The notes under the pieces are model-generated. The model saw nothing but the letters and a program-made list of their open reading frames with translations, ran no database searches and was not told where the DNA came from. From NCBI GenBank assembly GCA_025455015.1, contig JALONI010000029.1, forward strand, positions 1 to 32,849: a DNA stretch of 32,849 nt, in the 5' to 3' direction. Both the position numbers and the translations under genes were made by a program. How positions within the stretch are numbered: the first letter of the stretch is position 1; every line of letters begins with the position of its first letter. The DNA is from Cyclobacteriaceae bacterium (GTDB taxonomy: Bacteria; Bacteroidota; Bacteroidia; Cytophagales; Cyclobacteriaceae). Positions 8,552 to 15,776 of the stretch are shown here, in pieces.

Positions 8552-9799
8552 ATGAAAGTAGCGGTTATTGGAGGTGGAATTATCGGACTGTGCTCGGCTT
8601 ACTACTTAAAAAAGGCTGGACACGATGTGCTGGTGTTCGATCAGTCTTCGTTGGAAGACGGCTGCTCCATTGGCAATGCCGGCATGGTAGTGCCCAGCCA
8701 CATTATCCCGTTGGCGGCCCCCGGCATGGTCGCCAAAGGCATCCGATGGATGTTTGACAGCCAGAGCCCGTTTTATGTGCGCCCTCGTTTTGATTTCGAT
8801 CTACTCCGGTGGGGCCTCGAGTTCTATCGGCACGCCAACCCAAGGCATGTAGCACGTTCCATACCGGCCCTGAAGGAGTTGAGCCTCCTCAGCAAAGCGT
8901 GTTATCAACAGTTGGTGCGCGAGGTGCCGTTTGATTTCGCCTATCATGAGCGTGGGCTGCTCATGCTCTACCAAACCCAACGCGCAGCGCACGAAGAGGC
9001 GGAAACCGCAGACATCGCCAATCGCCATGGCGTCAAAGCGGAAGTATTGTCTGCCCGCGAAGTTCAAGCACTGGAGCCGAATGTGCGCATCAATGTGCGG
9101 GGGGGTGTGTTTTATCCGGGCGATGCCCACCTGACACCTTCGTTGCTTATGCGCGGCCTGCGGGAGCATCTGCAACAGCTAGGCGTGCGGCTGATGACTT
9201 CCACCGAGGTAAGAGGCTTTGTGTTGCACCACGATCACGCCCGATCGGTTTGCACCGCTGCGGGCGATCACCCCGTGGATTCAATCGTGCTGGCGGCCGG
9301 CTCGTGGTCGGGTGCCGTGGCGCGTCAGTTACACCTGCGCTTGCCCATGCAGGCCGGGAAGGGGTATGGTTTTACGCTTCCGGATGTGAAAGAGAATGTG
9401 CGCATTCCTTCCATTTTGCTGGAGGCGCGCGTGGCGGTTACTCCCATGGGTTCTTCCCTGCGGTTTGGCGGCACCCTGGAGATCACCGGCATCGATCATA
9501 CCATCCACCTGAACCGCGTGCGCGGGATCGTGCAGGCCATTCCACGTTACTATCCGGAGATGAGCGTGTCCATGCCAAAAAAGGAAGACATCTGGCATGG
9601 CCTGCGGCCCTGCTCACCGGACGGACTTCCCTACCTTGGGCGGCTTGAGCGCGTGCCCAATGTGATTGTGGCAACCGGCCACGCCATGATGGGGTTGAGC
9701 CTGGCACCGGGAACCGGCAAGCTGGTGGCGGAGTTGGTGGAAAACGAAAAGCCCAGCATGAACCTTTCGATGTTTGCCGCGGATCGGTTCACCAGATAA
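8552..9799 (+). CDS. FAD-dependent D-hydroxyproline dehydrogenase (DadA-like)
   Basis: A 415-residue DAO/DadA-superfamily flavoprotein. The N-terminal FAD-binding motif is GGGIIG (residues 7-12), with an acidic residue (D30) at the end of the second strand. The SIGNAGMVVPSH segment and the C-terminal RPCSPDGLPYLG and ATGHAMMGLSLAPGTG segments are typical of D-amino-acid dehydrogenases. In this operon it should oxidise cis-4-hydroxy-D-proline to 1-pyrroline-4-hydroxy-2-carboxylate, passing electrons to the respiratory chain or oxygen. The frame opens earlier at a TTG (8537) that overlaps the previous stop, but ATG at 8552 has an AAGG sequence 8 bases upstream and puts the flavin motif at the usual distance, so I chose it. 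The 3' end overlaps the convergent methyltransferase-like gene by 11 bases. Confidence 0.87.
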   Translation: MKVAVIGGGIIGLCSAYYLKKAGHDVLVFDQSSLEDGCSIGNAGMVVPSHIIPLAAPGMVAKGIRWMFDSQSPFYVRPRFDFDLLRWGLEFYRHANPRHVARSIPALKELSLLSKACYQQLVREVPFDFAYHERGLLMLYQTQRAAHEEAETADIANRHGVKAEVLSAREVQALEPNVRINVRGGVFYPGDAHLTPSLLMRGLREHLQQLGVRLMTSTEVRGFVLHHDHARSVCTAAGDHPVDSIVLAAGSWSGAVARQLHLRLPMQAGKGYGFTLPDVKENVRIPSILLEARVAVTPMGSSLRFGGTLEITGIDHTIHLNRVRGIVQAIPRYYPEMSVSMPKKEDIWHGLRPCSPDGLPYLGRLERVPNVIVATGHAMMGLSLAPGTGKLVAELVENEKPSMNLSMFAADRFTR

Positions 9800-10373
9800 A
9801 CGGTATCAACCGCCAACGCGTAAGCAAAAATTGGCGGTAGCGGTCGCCAAATTGTTCCTCCAACAGTAGCTCTTCATCGCGAAGCCGCACCCACAAAAGA
9901 AGCCCGAGCCCCGCCACATGCAGCAACGTCAGCAAAAAATTGGCCGTCAGAAGTGCATTGCCCACCACGCCCAACGCCATGGCCGTATACATGGGATGCG
10001 CCACCCATCGGTACGGCCCCGAGGTGATCAATTCATGTCCCACGCGAATCTGCAGTACCGGGCTCCAATTCGATTGCAACGTCCGGTGTGTCCAGATGAA
10101 AAGAGCCAGGGCGGCCGCCCCTACCGCGCCACCCGTAATGACCAGCCAGGGAGGGCACGGCCATTGGGCAAAGCGTATCCAAGGGGTGAAGAGCCAAACA
10201 ATACTGATTGGAATCACGGTGACGCCCACTATCCACACAACCCACCGTTCGCGTACGCGCTCTTTTTCACGCAACAGATGTTGGTGCGTGTGGCGGTAGC
10301 GGAGTTGGTAAACTATGCGGGTTAGGGCCCACCCTGTTCCCAGCACGGCCAAGGCCATTATTTGGTTTTTCAT
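9789..10373 (-). CDS. Isoprenylcysteine carboxyl methyltransferase (ICMT/PEMT)-family membrane protein
   Basis: A 194-residue integral membrane protein with about five hydrophobic segments. The C-terminal half has the signature of the ICMT/phospholipid methyltransferase family: ELITSGPYRWVAHPMY followed, after a membrane segment, by the RLRDEELLLEEQFGDRYRQF motif with paired Glu residues. Such proteins use S-adenosylmethionine to methylate membrane-embedded substrates. Bacteria generally lack prenylated CaaX proteins, so the substrate here is probably a lipid or quinone-like molecule, or unknown. The ATG overlaps the stop of the AraC regulator by 4 bases, so the two are one transcript; why a methyltransferase travels with a putative iron/haem regulator is unclear. 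Confidence 0.75.
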   Translation of the reverse strand: MKNQIMALAVLGTGWALTRIVYQLRYRHTHQHLLREKERVRERWVVWIVGVTVIPISIVWLFTPWIRFAQWPCPPWLVITGGAVGAAALALFIWTHRTLQSNWSPVLQIRVGHELITSGPYRWVAHPMYTAMALGVVGNALLTANFLLTLLHVAGLGLLLWVRLRDEELLLEEQFGDRYRQFLLTRWRLIPFIW

Positions 10374-11269
10374 CCGCGGGCCCGGCTCATCAGGTACTTT
10401 TTCGGTGTGATGCTGAATTTCTTTTTGAACGCAGCAATAAAATGGCTGGGGTTGGCATAGCCGACTTTGTATGCCACCTCGTTGACATGGTATGCTCCGG
10501 TGTCAAGCATTACCTTGGCGTGGTCGAGCTTGTGGTCGAGCAGATAGCCAAACACGGTGTTGCCGTAGATTTCTTTGAAGCCGACTTTGAGCTGGTATTC
10601 ATTCAGCCCCGCCAATTTGGCCAATTCTTTTAGTCCCGGTGGTGATTCGATGTTTTTCAACAGGTGCTCTTTCGCATGCTTGATTTTTCGCACCACCTCC
10701 TGGTCGTTCAAAAACGGGCAGCTCTCGGTGTTGGGCACTTTGGTGCTGAAGTATAGCCCCAGTATCTCCATGGTTTTGCCCCGGTAGTACACGCCCTTCA
10801 CGTTGTCGCTCAGTTGTTGCGTGAATAATTGCGATAGGGTGACCAACAAGGGCGAGCTCACATCACGTTCGTCATAAAATTTTCGCGTACTGTTTTCGGG
10901 TTTGAGTATCGGCAGGGGTTCATGGATAAACAGATCGTGCAGGCGTTGCAGCGAGATGCTGAGTGCCACCATGCGCGTGCTTGGCAGCACCCGCAGATCA
11001 AAGGGAAGATCTTTTTCGGGATTGTAAAAAAAGTAGGTCTTGGCGCCCCCAATCTCCCGGGCATAGTGCGGCCCAAAGGCAAAGGTGGCTCCGCCCTCCA
11101 GGCAGAAATAAAAATGGATAACGCCTTGGTTCACCTGATCAGGAACGGTGATCGCCTGCTCCTCGGCATGGGCGATGAGGCTGAGCTTCAGATCAGGCTC
11201 CGAATAACAAACCGTCCAGTTACCGATATGGGTATTTTTTTCTACTTCGGGGGTCATAAAGGAATTCAT
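10370..11269 (-). CDS. AraC-family transcriptional regulator, PchR-like
   Basis: A 299-residue regulator with an N-terminal effector domain and a C-terminal AraC double helix-turn-helix (last ~95 residues, from GLKELAKLAGLNEYQL to KYLMSRARG, including the conserved GYANPSHFIAAFKKKFSITPKKY block). The linker GFKEIYGNTVFGYLLDHKL resembles PchR-type regulators, which sense ferric siderophores and control the TonB receptor divergent from them. The layout is the same here, so it probably controls the receptor-HmuY operon in response to iron or a haem/siderophore ligand (inference). The frame opens at a TTG (11287), but ATG at 11269 is the natural start; ATG 11257 is possible. Confidence 0.85.
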   Translation of the reverse strand: MNSFMTPEVEKNTHIGNWTVCYSEPDLKLSLIAHAEEQAITVPDQVNQGVIHFYFCLEGGATFAFGPHYAREIGGAKTYFFYNPEKDLPFDLRVLPSTRMVALSISLQRLHDLFIHEPLPILKPENSTRKFYDERDVSSPLLVTLSQLFTQQLSDNVKGVYYRGKTMEILGLYFSTKVPNTESCPFLNDQEVVRKIKHAKEHLLKNIESPPGLKELAKLAGLNEYQLKVGFKEIYGNTVFGYLLDHKLDHAKVMLDTGAYHVNEVAYKVGYANPSHFIAAFKKKFSITPKKYLMSRARG

Positions 11270-11405
11270 GGCAATAAAAAATGACAAAAATCAGCTTTTA
11301 TATAGCGTCAAAATCATCGTTTTTGTTCAACGAATACCCAAAAATTGCACGATGCGCTCCGGTAATTTCGCAGTGACATAATTAATACAAATATGGGTAT
11401 TTTTT
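11226..11405. repeat. TGGGTAT elements around the araC/receptor divergent promoter
   Basis: The 15-mer ATATGGGTATTTTTT occurs twice in direct orientation, at 11226-11240 (inside the first codons of the AraC gene) and at 11391-11405 (just before the receptor gene). The core also occurs inverted as ATACCCA at 11334-11340. The inverted copy and the right-hand copy flank 53 bases of the intergenic region. These are candidate binding sites for the AraC regulator; no functional evidence beyond position and repetition. Confidence 0.4.
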
Positions 11406-11436
11406 GTTTAGACCGATTCTAATCTTTGCGCCCGAA

Positions 11437-13608
11437 ATGCAACAAAAGGCTTTTATCGCTTGGGGTGCCGGGTGGCTGCTGTGTTTACAGGGTGCGCTTG
11501 CCCAAGCGCCCGTGGCGGTGGATTCGCTCGTCAGCCGTGAGCTGGCCGAGGTAGTCATAACGGCCACGCGCACCGAGCGCGAGGTGGGCTTGTTGCCCAT
11601 GCCCGTTTCCATCATCAGCAAGTCGCAGATTCGTTCGCTTGGTTCTGTTCGGCTCAACGATGTTTTGGCCGAGCAAGCGGGGTTGGTGATCGTGCCACAA
11701 GTCAATGGGCAAGGGAACGGGCTGCAGTTGCAAGGTTTTAACCCTGACTATACCCTCATCCTGATCGATGGCGAGCCGATTATTGGCCGCAACACCGGTT
11801 CGCTCGAACTGAGCCGCATAGCGGTGGGTAACATTCGCCAGATCGAAATCGTCAAGGGGCCAAGCTCCAGCCTGTATGGCTCGGAAGCACTGGCAGGCGT
11901 GGTGAACATCATTACCGAACGCCCCCCGGCCGGCACCAGCGGTCAGGTATCGGCCCGCTACGGCACCAACCAAACGGTTGATTTGAATGGCGATATCGGG
12001 TTCTCCAACGAAAAAGGGGGTGCCTACTTTTTTGTAAACCGTTTTCGCACGGATGGGTATGACTTGTCGCCCGAGCGGTTTGGCAATACGGTGTCTCCCT
12101 TCGCCAGCACCACCTTGTCGGGCAAGGTCTCGTATCGCCTCACCCCGGCAACCGAGTTTGCCATGGCAGGACGTTACTTTCAGGAGAATCAGTCTTTCCA
12201 GTTTGAAGTATTCAACAACAACGATTCGGTGAGGACTTTGGGTGATGGGCGCATCACGGATTGGAATATCAACCCAACCCTTACCACACGCCTCAGTGAC
12301 CGTTGGAAGGCGACCGCCCGGTTTTATGCCACCGGGTACCGAACCCGCTCGCGGCTTGACTTGAAACAACTGGACACCACCGATTACAATGACTTCTTTA
12401 ACCAGACGTTTGCACGCCCCGAGGTAACCACAGAGTATTTTTTGAACGAGAAGCACATGTTTACGGCCGGGGTTGGGCACATTGAAGAGTCGGTGGAGAC
12501 CTCGCGGTACGGAGAGAGCGGTCGGAAAAGACAGTCCACTTCCTACGGCTTTTTTCAATGGGAGTGGCAGGCGCTACCCAGGTGGTCAATCATCAGCGGA
12601 GGCCGCTTTGACTACAATTCGATCTACGGCTCGCAGTTCAGTCCCAAGTTGTCCACACGGTATGAGTTTTCTGACCGGTTTGCCGTGAAGGCCAGTGGCG
12701 GCATCGGATTCAAGGCACCCGATTTCCGCCAGTTGTATCTTAACTTCTTTAACACGGCCGGGGGCGGATACACAGTGCTGGGCACCGAGGTGGCGCTAGG
12801 CCGACTGGCCGAGCTGGAAGCGGCAGGCCAAATCGCGAGTTATCTCTTCGACCCTGCGCTGTTGGGTCAACTCAAAGCCGAGACATCGTATGCCATCAAT
12901 GCGGGGGCCACGTGGCAAATCACACCCCGGTTGGGCACCGAGGTCAACTTCTTTCACAACAGCATTGACAATCTCATTGAAACGCAAGCGGTGGCTGTCA
13001 CCACGGCTAACCAAACGATGTTCAGCTATCGGAACATCAGACGCGCCTTTACCCAAGGGATGGAAGCAAACCTAAATTACCGGTTGGCACCCGCCTGGAC
13101 GCTTTCGGCCGGGTACCAGTTGTTGTATGCCAAAGACAAAGACGTGGCGGCATCGGTCAGGCGGGGAGAAATCTTTTGGCGCGATCCGGAAACGCTTACC
13201 TCAGAGCGGCTGCGGCCGCGCGAGTACTTTGGCTTGTACAACCGCTCGCGGCACATGGGCAACGTCAAACTATTTTATCGGCATCCCGGCAACGGGTGGG
13301 AGGGAACCGTGCGGGCCATCTACCGCGGCAAGTATGGCGTGGGTGACCTGATTGGCAACATTCAGGGTGAAGTGATACCGCCCTCCAACCGGCCCGGCAA
13401 CAGCATCCTGGATGTGCACGATGATTTTGTGTCGGGCTATGTGTTGGTCAACGTATCCATGGCCAAGTCGCTGCGCAACGGCTTTCGGTTTCAAGTTGGA
13501 ATCGATAATCTGTTCAACCACACCGAGCCGGTGTTTATCCCCAACCTGCCGGGGCGACTGGCTTACATAACTGCATCGTATTCATTCAAAAAACAAACAA
13601 ACAAATAA
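11437..13608 (+). CDS. TonB-dependent outer-membrane receptor, probable haem/siderophore uptake (HmuR-like)
   Basis: A 723-residue protein with a signal peptide (residues 1-24, ending ALAQA), a plug domain (~35-150, including RQIEIVKGPSSSLYGSEALAG) and a C-terminal beta-barrel ending in the aromatic strand YITASYSF. It lacks the N-terminal carboxypeptidase-like domain and the ~1000-residue length of SusC-type glycan receptors, so it belongs with BtuB/HmuR/siderophore-type transporters. The HmuY-like gene 12 bases downstream points to haem; the divergent PchR-like regulator points to iron control. Substrate is taken up across the outer membrane with energy from TonB-ExbBD, not encoded here. 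The frame opens at a TTG (11404), but the ATG at 11437 gives a proper signal peptide. Confidence 0.88.
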   Translation: MQQKAFIAWGAGWLLCLQGALAQAPVAVDSLVSRELAEVVITATRTEREVGLLPMPVSIISKSQIRSLGSVRLNDVLAEQAGLVIVPQVNGQGNGLQLQGFNPDYTLILIDGEPIIGRNTGSLELSRIAVGNIRQIEIVKGPSSSLYGSEALAGVVNIITERPPAGTSGQVSARYGTNQTVDLNGDIGFSNEKGGAYFFVNRFRTDGYDLSPERFGNTVSPFASTTLSGKVSYRLTPATEFAMAGRYFQENQSFQFEVFNNNDSVRTLGDGRITDWNINPTLTTRLSDRWKATARFYATGYRTRSRLDLKQLDTTDYNDFFNQTFARPEVTTEYFLNEKHMFTAGVGHIEESVETSRYGESGRKRQSTSYGFFQWEWQALPRWSIISGGRFDYNSIYGSQFSPKLSTRYEFSDRFAVKASGGIGFKAPDFRQLYLNFFNTAGGGYTVLGTEVALGRLAELEAAGQIASYLFDPALLGQLKAETSYAINAGATWQITPRLGTEVNFFHNSIDNLIETQAVAVTTANQTMFSYRNIRRAFTQGMEANLNYRLAPAWTLSAGYQLLYAKDKDVAASVRRGEIFWRDPETLTSERLRPREYFGLYNRSRHMGNVKLFYRHPGNGWEGTVRAIYRGKYGVGDLIGNIQGEVIPPSNRPGNSILDVHDDFVSGYVLVNVSMAKSLRNGFRFQVGIDNLFNHTEPVFIPNLPGRLAYITASYSFKKQTNK

Positions 13609-13620
13609 TATAAAGTTCCT

Positions 13621-14277
13621 ATGAGTACACGTTTCTTTAAATCCATCTGGTTCATGGCCGCGGTTGTTTTGGTGTTGATGTTTTCTTCCTGCGAGGAAGA
13701 CGAGCCTGCCGCAGCGTTGGAAGCGATTACGGTGCGAAACTTAAATGCGGATCATGCTCCCTTCGGTCCAAATCCACCCGCTCGTGTTGGTGAGACGAAA
13801 AAGTTCACATTTTTCAGTTTTAGAACGGGGCAGATTGTGACTCGCGCAGACAGTGCAACCGTGAACTGGGACGTTGCCTTCCAAGGTACTTCTATTATTT
13901 TCAATAGCGGCACCAGCGGTCCGGGCAATGCAGGAGCACAGTTCTTATCTGGTTCATTTGAAGAAGTAACAGAAGCCCCAGAATCTGGTTACGTAGTCGA
14001 CAATGCGCCTATCAGAGCCGTTTCATCAAGTCCATTACCTCCCGGTGCTACCCCTACAAACCAATGGTGGCAGAACAGTGGTACCGGTCAATCTACTGTC
14101 GTATCCCCGATCGCTGGTCGTATTTTGGTGGTGCGGTTAGCGCAGGGAGGCTTTGCTAAAATGGAGATACTTAGCTATTACAAAGATGCACCCGTAACGC
14201 CAAACAATATGAGGGATATTGACCGTCACTATACATTCCGCTACCTCTATCAGCCCAATGGCGGCCGCACGTTCTAG
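13621..14277 (+). CDS. hmuY: HmuY-family haem-binding lipoprotein
   Basis: A 218-residue protein with a lipoprotein signal (residues 1-23, lipobox FSSC, C24) followed by an acidic stretch CEEDEP that resembles the surface-export signal of Bacteroidota lipoproteins. The body has HmuY-family features: a FFSFRTGQIV strand, the SATVNWDVAFQGTSIIFNSGTSG block and the AKMEILSYYK strand. HmuY proteins take haem from host or environmental haem proteins and pass it to a TonB receptor; the partner is the gene 12 bases upstream. In Porphyromonas gingivalis the order is hmuY-hmuR; here it is reversed. Few histidines are present (in ADHAP and DRHYT), so a His/His ligand pair is not obvious. Bases 13861-14100 are about 50% G+C by hand count, lower than many neighbouring stretches. 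A terminator follows. Confidence 0.85.
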   Translation: MSTRFFKSIWFMAAVVLVLMFSSCEEDEPAAALEAITVRNLNADHAPFGPNPPARVGETKKFTFFSFRTGQIVTRADSATVNWDVAFQGTSIIFNSGTSGPGNAGAQFLSGSFEEVTEAPESGYVVDNAPIRAVSSSPLPPGATPTNQWWQNSGTGQSTVVSPIAGRILVVRLAQGGFAKMEILSYYKDAPVTPNNMRDIDRHYTFRYLYQPNGGRTF

Positions 14278-14301
14278 AACCTAATTGATTGTTAACCAAA
14301 G

Positions 14302-14332
14302 CCCGGCACTGACTTGTGCCGGGTTCTTTTTT
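14302..14332 (+). terminator. Rho-independent terminator of the receptor-hmuY operon
   Basis: CCCGGCAC (14302-14309), six-base loop TGACTT, GTGCCGGG (14316-14323), then TTCTTTTTT. A perfect 8-bp GC-rich stem 24 bases after the hmuY stop. It ends 4 bases before the ATG of the pseudogene at 14337. Confidence 0.9.
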
Positions 14333-14336
14333 ACCG

Positions 14337-14662
14337 ATGCTTTCGCTTATTCATAAAATACCCTTGCTGACTACCGTGTTCTCGGCTTTTTTTGCCGTGC
14401 AACTGTATCGGCATTGGGCTACCCGCAGACCTTCGGCCTACCTGCTTTGGTGGCTGATCGGGGTGGTTTGTTATGGGTTGGGTACGTTGACCGAAAGCGT
14501 AGTGGCACTTTTGGGGTTGGAGGGAGATGCGCTACTTCACACCGCTGATCAATCTGTATGCCTTCGCCTTTCTGGTGGGCGGGGCGGTGTATTCTGCGTA
14601 TCGCTATAGCCGCGATCGGCTGTATAAAAATCGGTTTTGGGGCAATGTGGGTGCTTTTTGCG
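14337..14662 (+). pseudogene. Decayed polytopic membrane-protein gene (internal deletion, frameshift, truncated end)
   Basis: From ATG 14337 one frame reads a convincing membrane-protein start of ~63 residues, beginning MLSLIHKIPLLTTVFSAFF and including YLLWWLIGVVCYGLGTLTES, up to about 14525. That frame then becomes Ser/Gly-rich nonsense and stops at 14609. In the +1 frame from 14527 a second convincing membrane segment appears (MRYFTPLINLYAFAFLVGG, then VYSAYRYSRDRLYKNRFWGN) and runs out just where the convergent pdhB gene ends (14663); its stop is at 14686. The two pieces read as the N-terminal part and a later part of one multi-helix protein, with the middle missing and the C-terminus lost. 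I believe intact relatives of roughly 200 residues exist in Cytophagales, but that is from memory and unverified. This accounts for the otherwise gene-free stretch 14278-14662. Confidence 0.6.
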
Positions 14663-15643
14663 TCAGTCGCGGTACATCACCGCTTTGACGGCTTTTATGG
14701 TTTTGGCCACGTTGGGCAGAATGGCTTCGATGAGCGTGGGCGCGTAGGGCAGGGGCACATCAAAACTGTTCACGCGCTGAATGGGCGCATCCAGGTAGTC
14801 AAAGGCATGTTTCTGCACGTGGTAGGTAATTTCCGTGGCAATGGACGACAACGGCCAGGCTTCTTCGACAATGACGAGCCGGTTGGTTTTCTTTACGGAC
14901 TCCACCACCGTGGCATAGTCAATCGGGCGCACCGAACGCAAGTCGATCACCTCACATGAAATACCGTCTTTCTCCATTTCGGCCGCAGCCGCCAAAGCCA
15001 CTTTCATGATCTTGCCAAACGACACGATGGTCACGTCTGATCCCGCCCGCTTGATATCGGCTTTGCCTATGGGGATCAGGTACTCTTCCGTGGGCACCTC
15101 GCCTTTGTCGCCATACATCAACTCCGACTCCATAAAGATGACGGGATCGTTGTCGCGGATGGACGTTTTGAGCAGCCCTTTGGCATCATACGGGTTGGAG
15201 GGCACTACTACTTTCAGACCGGGCGTGTTGGCAAACCAGTTTTCAAAATTTTGTGAATGCTGGGCGCCCAGTTGGCCCGCGTTGCCGGTAGGCCCGCGAA
15301 ACACGATGGGGCAGTTGTACTGGCCGCCCGACATCGACAACATCTTGGCCGCGGCATTGATGATCGTGTCGATGGCCACCAACGAAAAGTTGAAGGTCAT
15401 GAACTCGATGATGGGGCGCAGGCCATTGGTGGCGGCTCCCACGCCCACGCCTGCAAACCCCAGTTCAGCAATGGGCGTATCGATGACGCGCTTGGCTCCA
15501 AATTCGTCCAGCATCCCCTGGCTTACTTTGTAGGCACCGTTGTATTCGGCCACTTCCTCGCCCATCAGAAACACGTTCTCGTCACGTCTCATTTCTTCGC
15601 TCATGGCTTCGCGAAGGGCTTCGCGGAATTGGATTTCTCTCAT
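14663..15643 (-). CDS. pdhB: Pyruvate dehydrogenase E1 component, beta subunit
   Basis: A 326-residue transketolase-like E1 beta subunit. The protein runs from MREIQFREALREAM through the GEEVAEYNGAYKVSQGM, DTPIAELGFAG, NAAAKMLSMSGGQ and RGPTGNAGQLGAQHSQ blocks to the C-terminal domain (TIVSFGKIM, EVIDLRSVRPID, VIVEEAW). It pairs with E1 alpha to bind thiamine diphosphate and decarboxylate pyruvate in the pyruvate dehydrogenase complex. E1 alpha is not adjacent, as is often the case in Bacteroidota. A GTG at 15688 opens the frame earlier, but ATG at 15643 matches the family N-terminus. A weak promoter-like TATTTTTA (15672-15665) lies upstream, between this gene and the terminator of the ompA-type gene, so it is probably a separate transcription unit. 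Confidence 0.93.
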   Translation of the reverse strand: MREIQFREALREAMSEEMRRDENVFLMGEEVAEYNGAYKVSQGMLDEFGAKRVIDTPIAELGFAGVGVGAATNGLRPIIEFMTFNFSLVAIDTIINAAAKMLSMSGGQYNCPIVFRGPTGNAGQLGAQHSQNFENWFANTPGLKVVVPSNPYDAKGLLKTSIRDNDPVIFMESELMYGDKGEVPTEEYLIPIGKADIKRAGSDVTIVSFGKIMKVALAAAAEMEKDGISCEVIDLRSVRPIDYATVVESVKKTNRLVIVEEAWPLSSIATEITYHVQKHAFDYLDAPIQRVNSFDVPLPYAPTLIEAILPNVAKTIKAVKAVMYRD

Positions 15644-15730
15644 GCTGGCTGGGTTGAAAGGCCGTAAAAATAGTACCCAACGGCCCACTTTAAAAGGGAT
15701 TGGTGCCTTTTTTGCCTGCCCCTAAAACAG

Positions 15731-15755
15731 AAAACCCCGCCAAAGGCGGGGCTTT
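15731..15755 (-). terminator. Rho-independent terminator of the OmpA-TPR lipoprotein gene
   Basis: CCCCGCC (15735-15741), AAA loop, GGCGGGG (15745-15751), extended by A-T and G-T pairs on each side. Read on the minus strand, the hairpin is followed by TTTTCTGTTTT. It starts about 20 bases after the stop of the upstream minus-strand gene and separates it from pdhB. Confidence 0.85.
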
Positions 15756-15776
15756 CCGAGTTGCTTTCGCAGGATA

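Noticed and set aside
11485-12558. A 357-codon minus-strand open frame inside the TonB receptor gene
   Set aside because: It is antisense to a receptor with clear plug and barrel motifs; no family features and no promoter or start signal.
14316-14336. Upstream start for the pseudogene frame at 14316
   Set aside because: The codons lie inside the stem and T run of the terminator of the hmuY operon.
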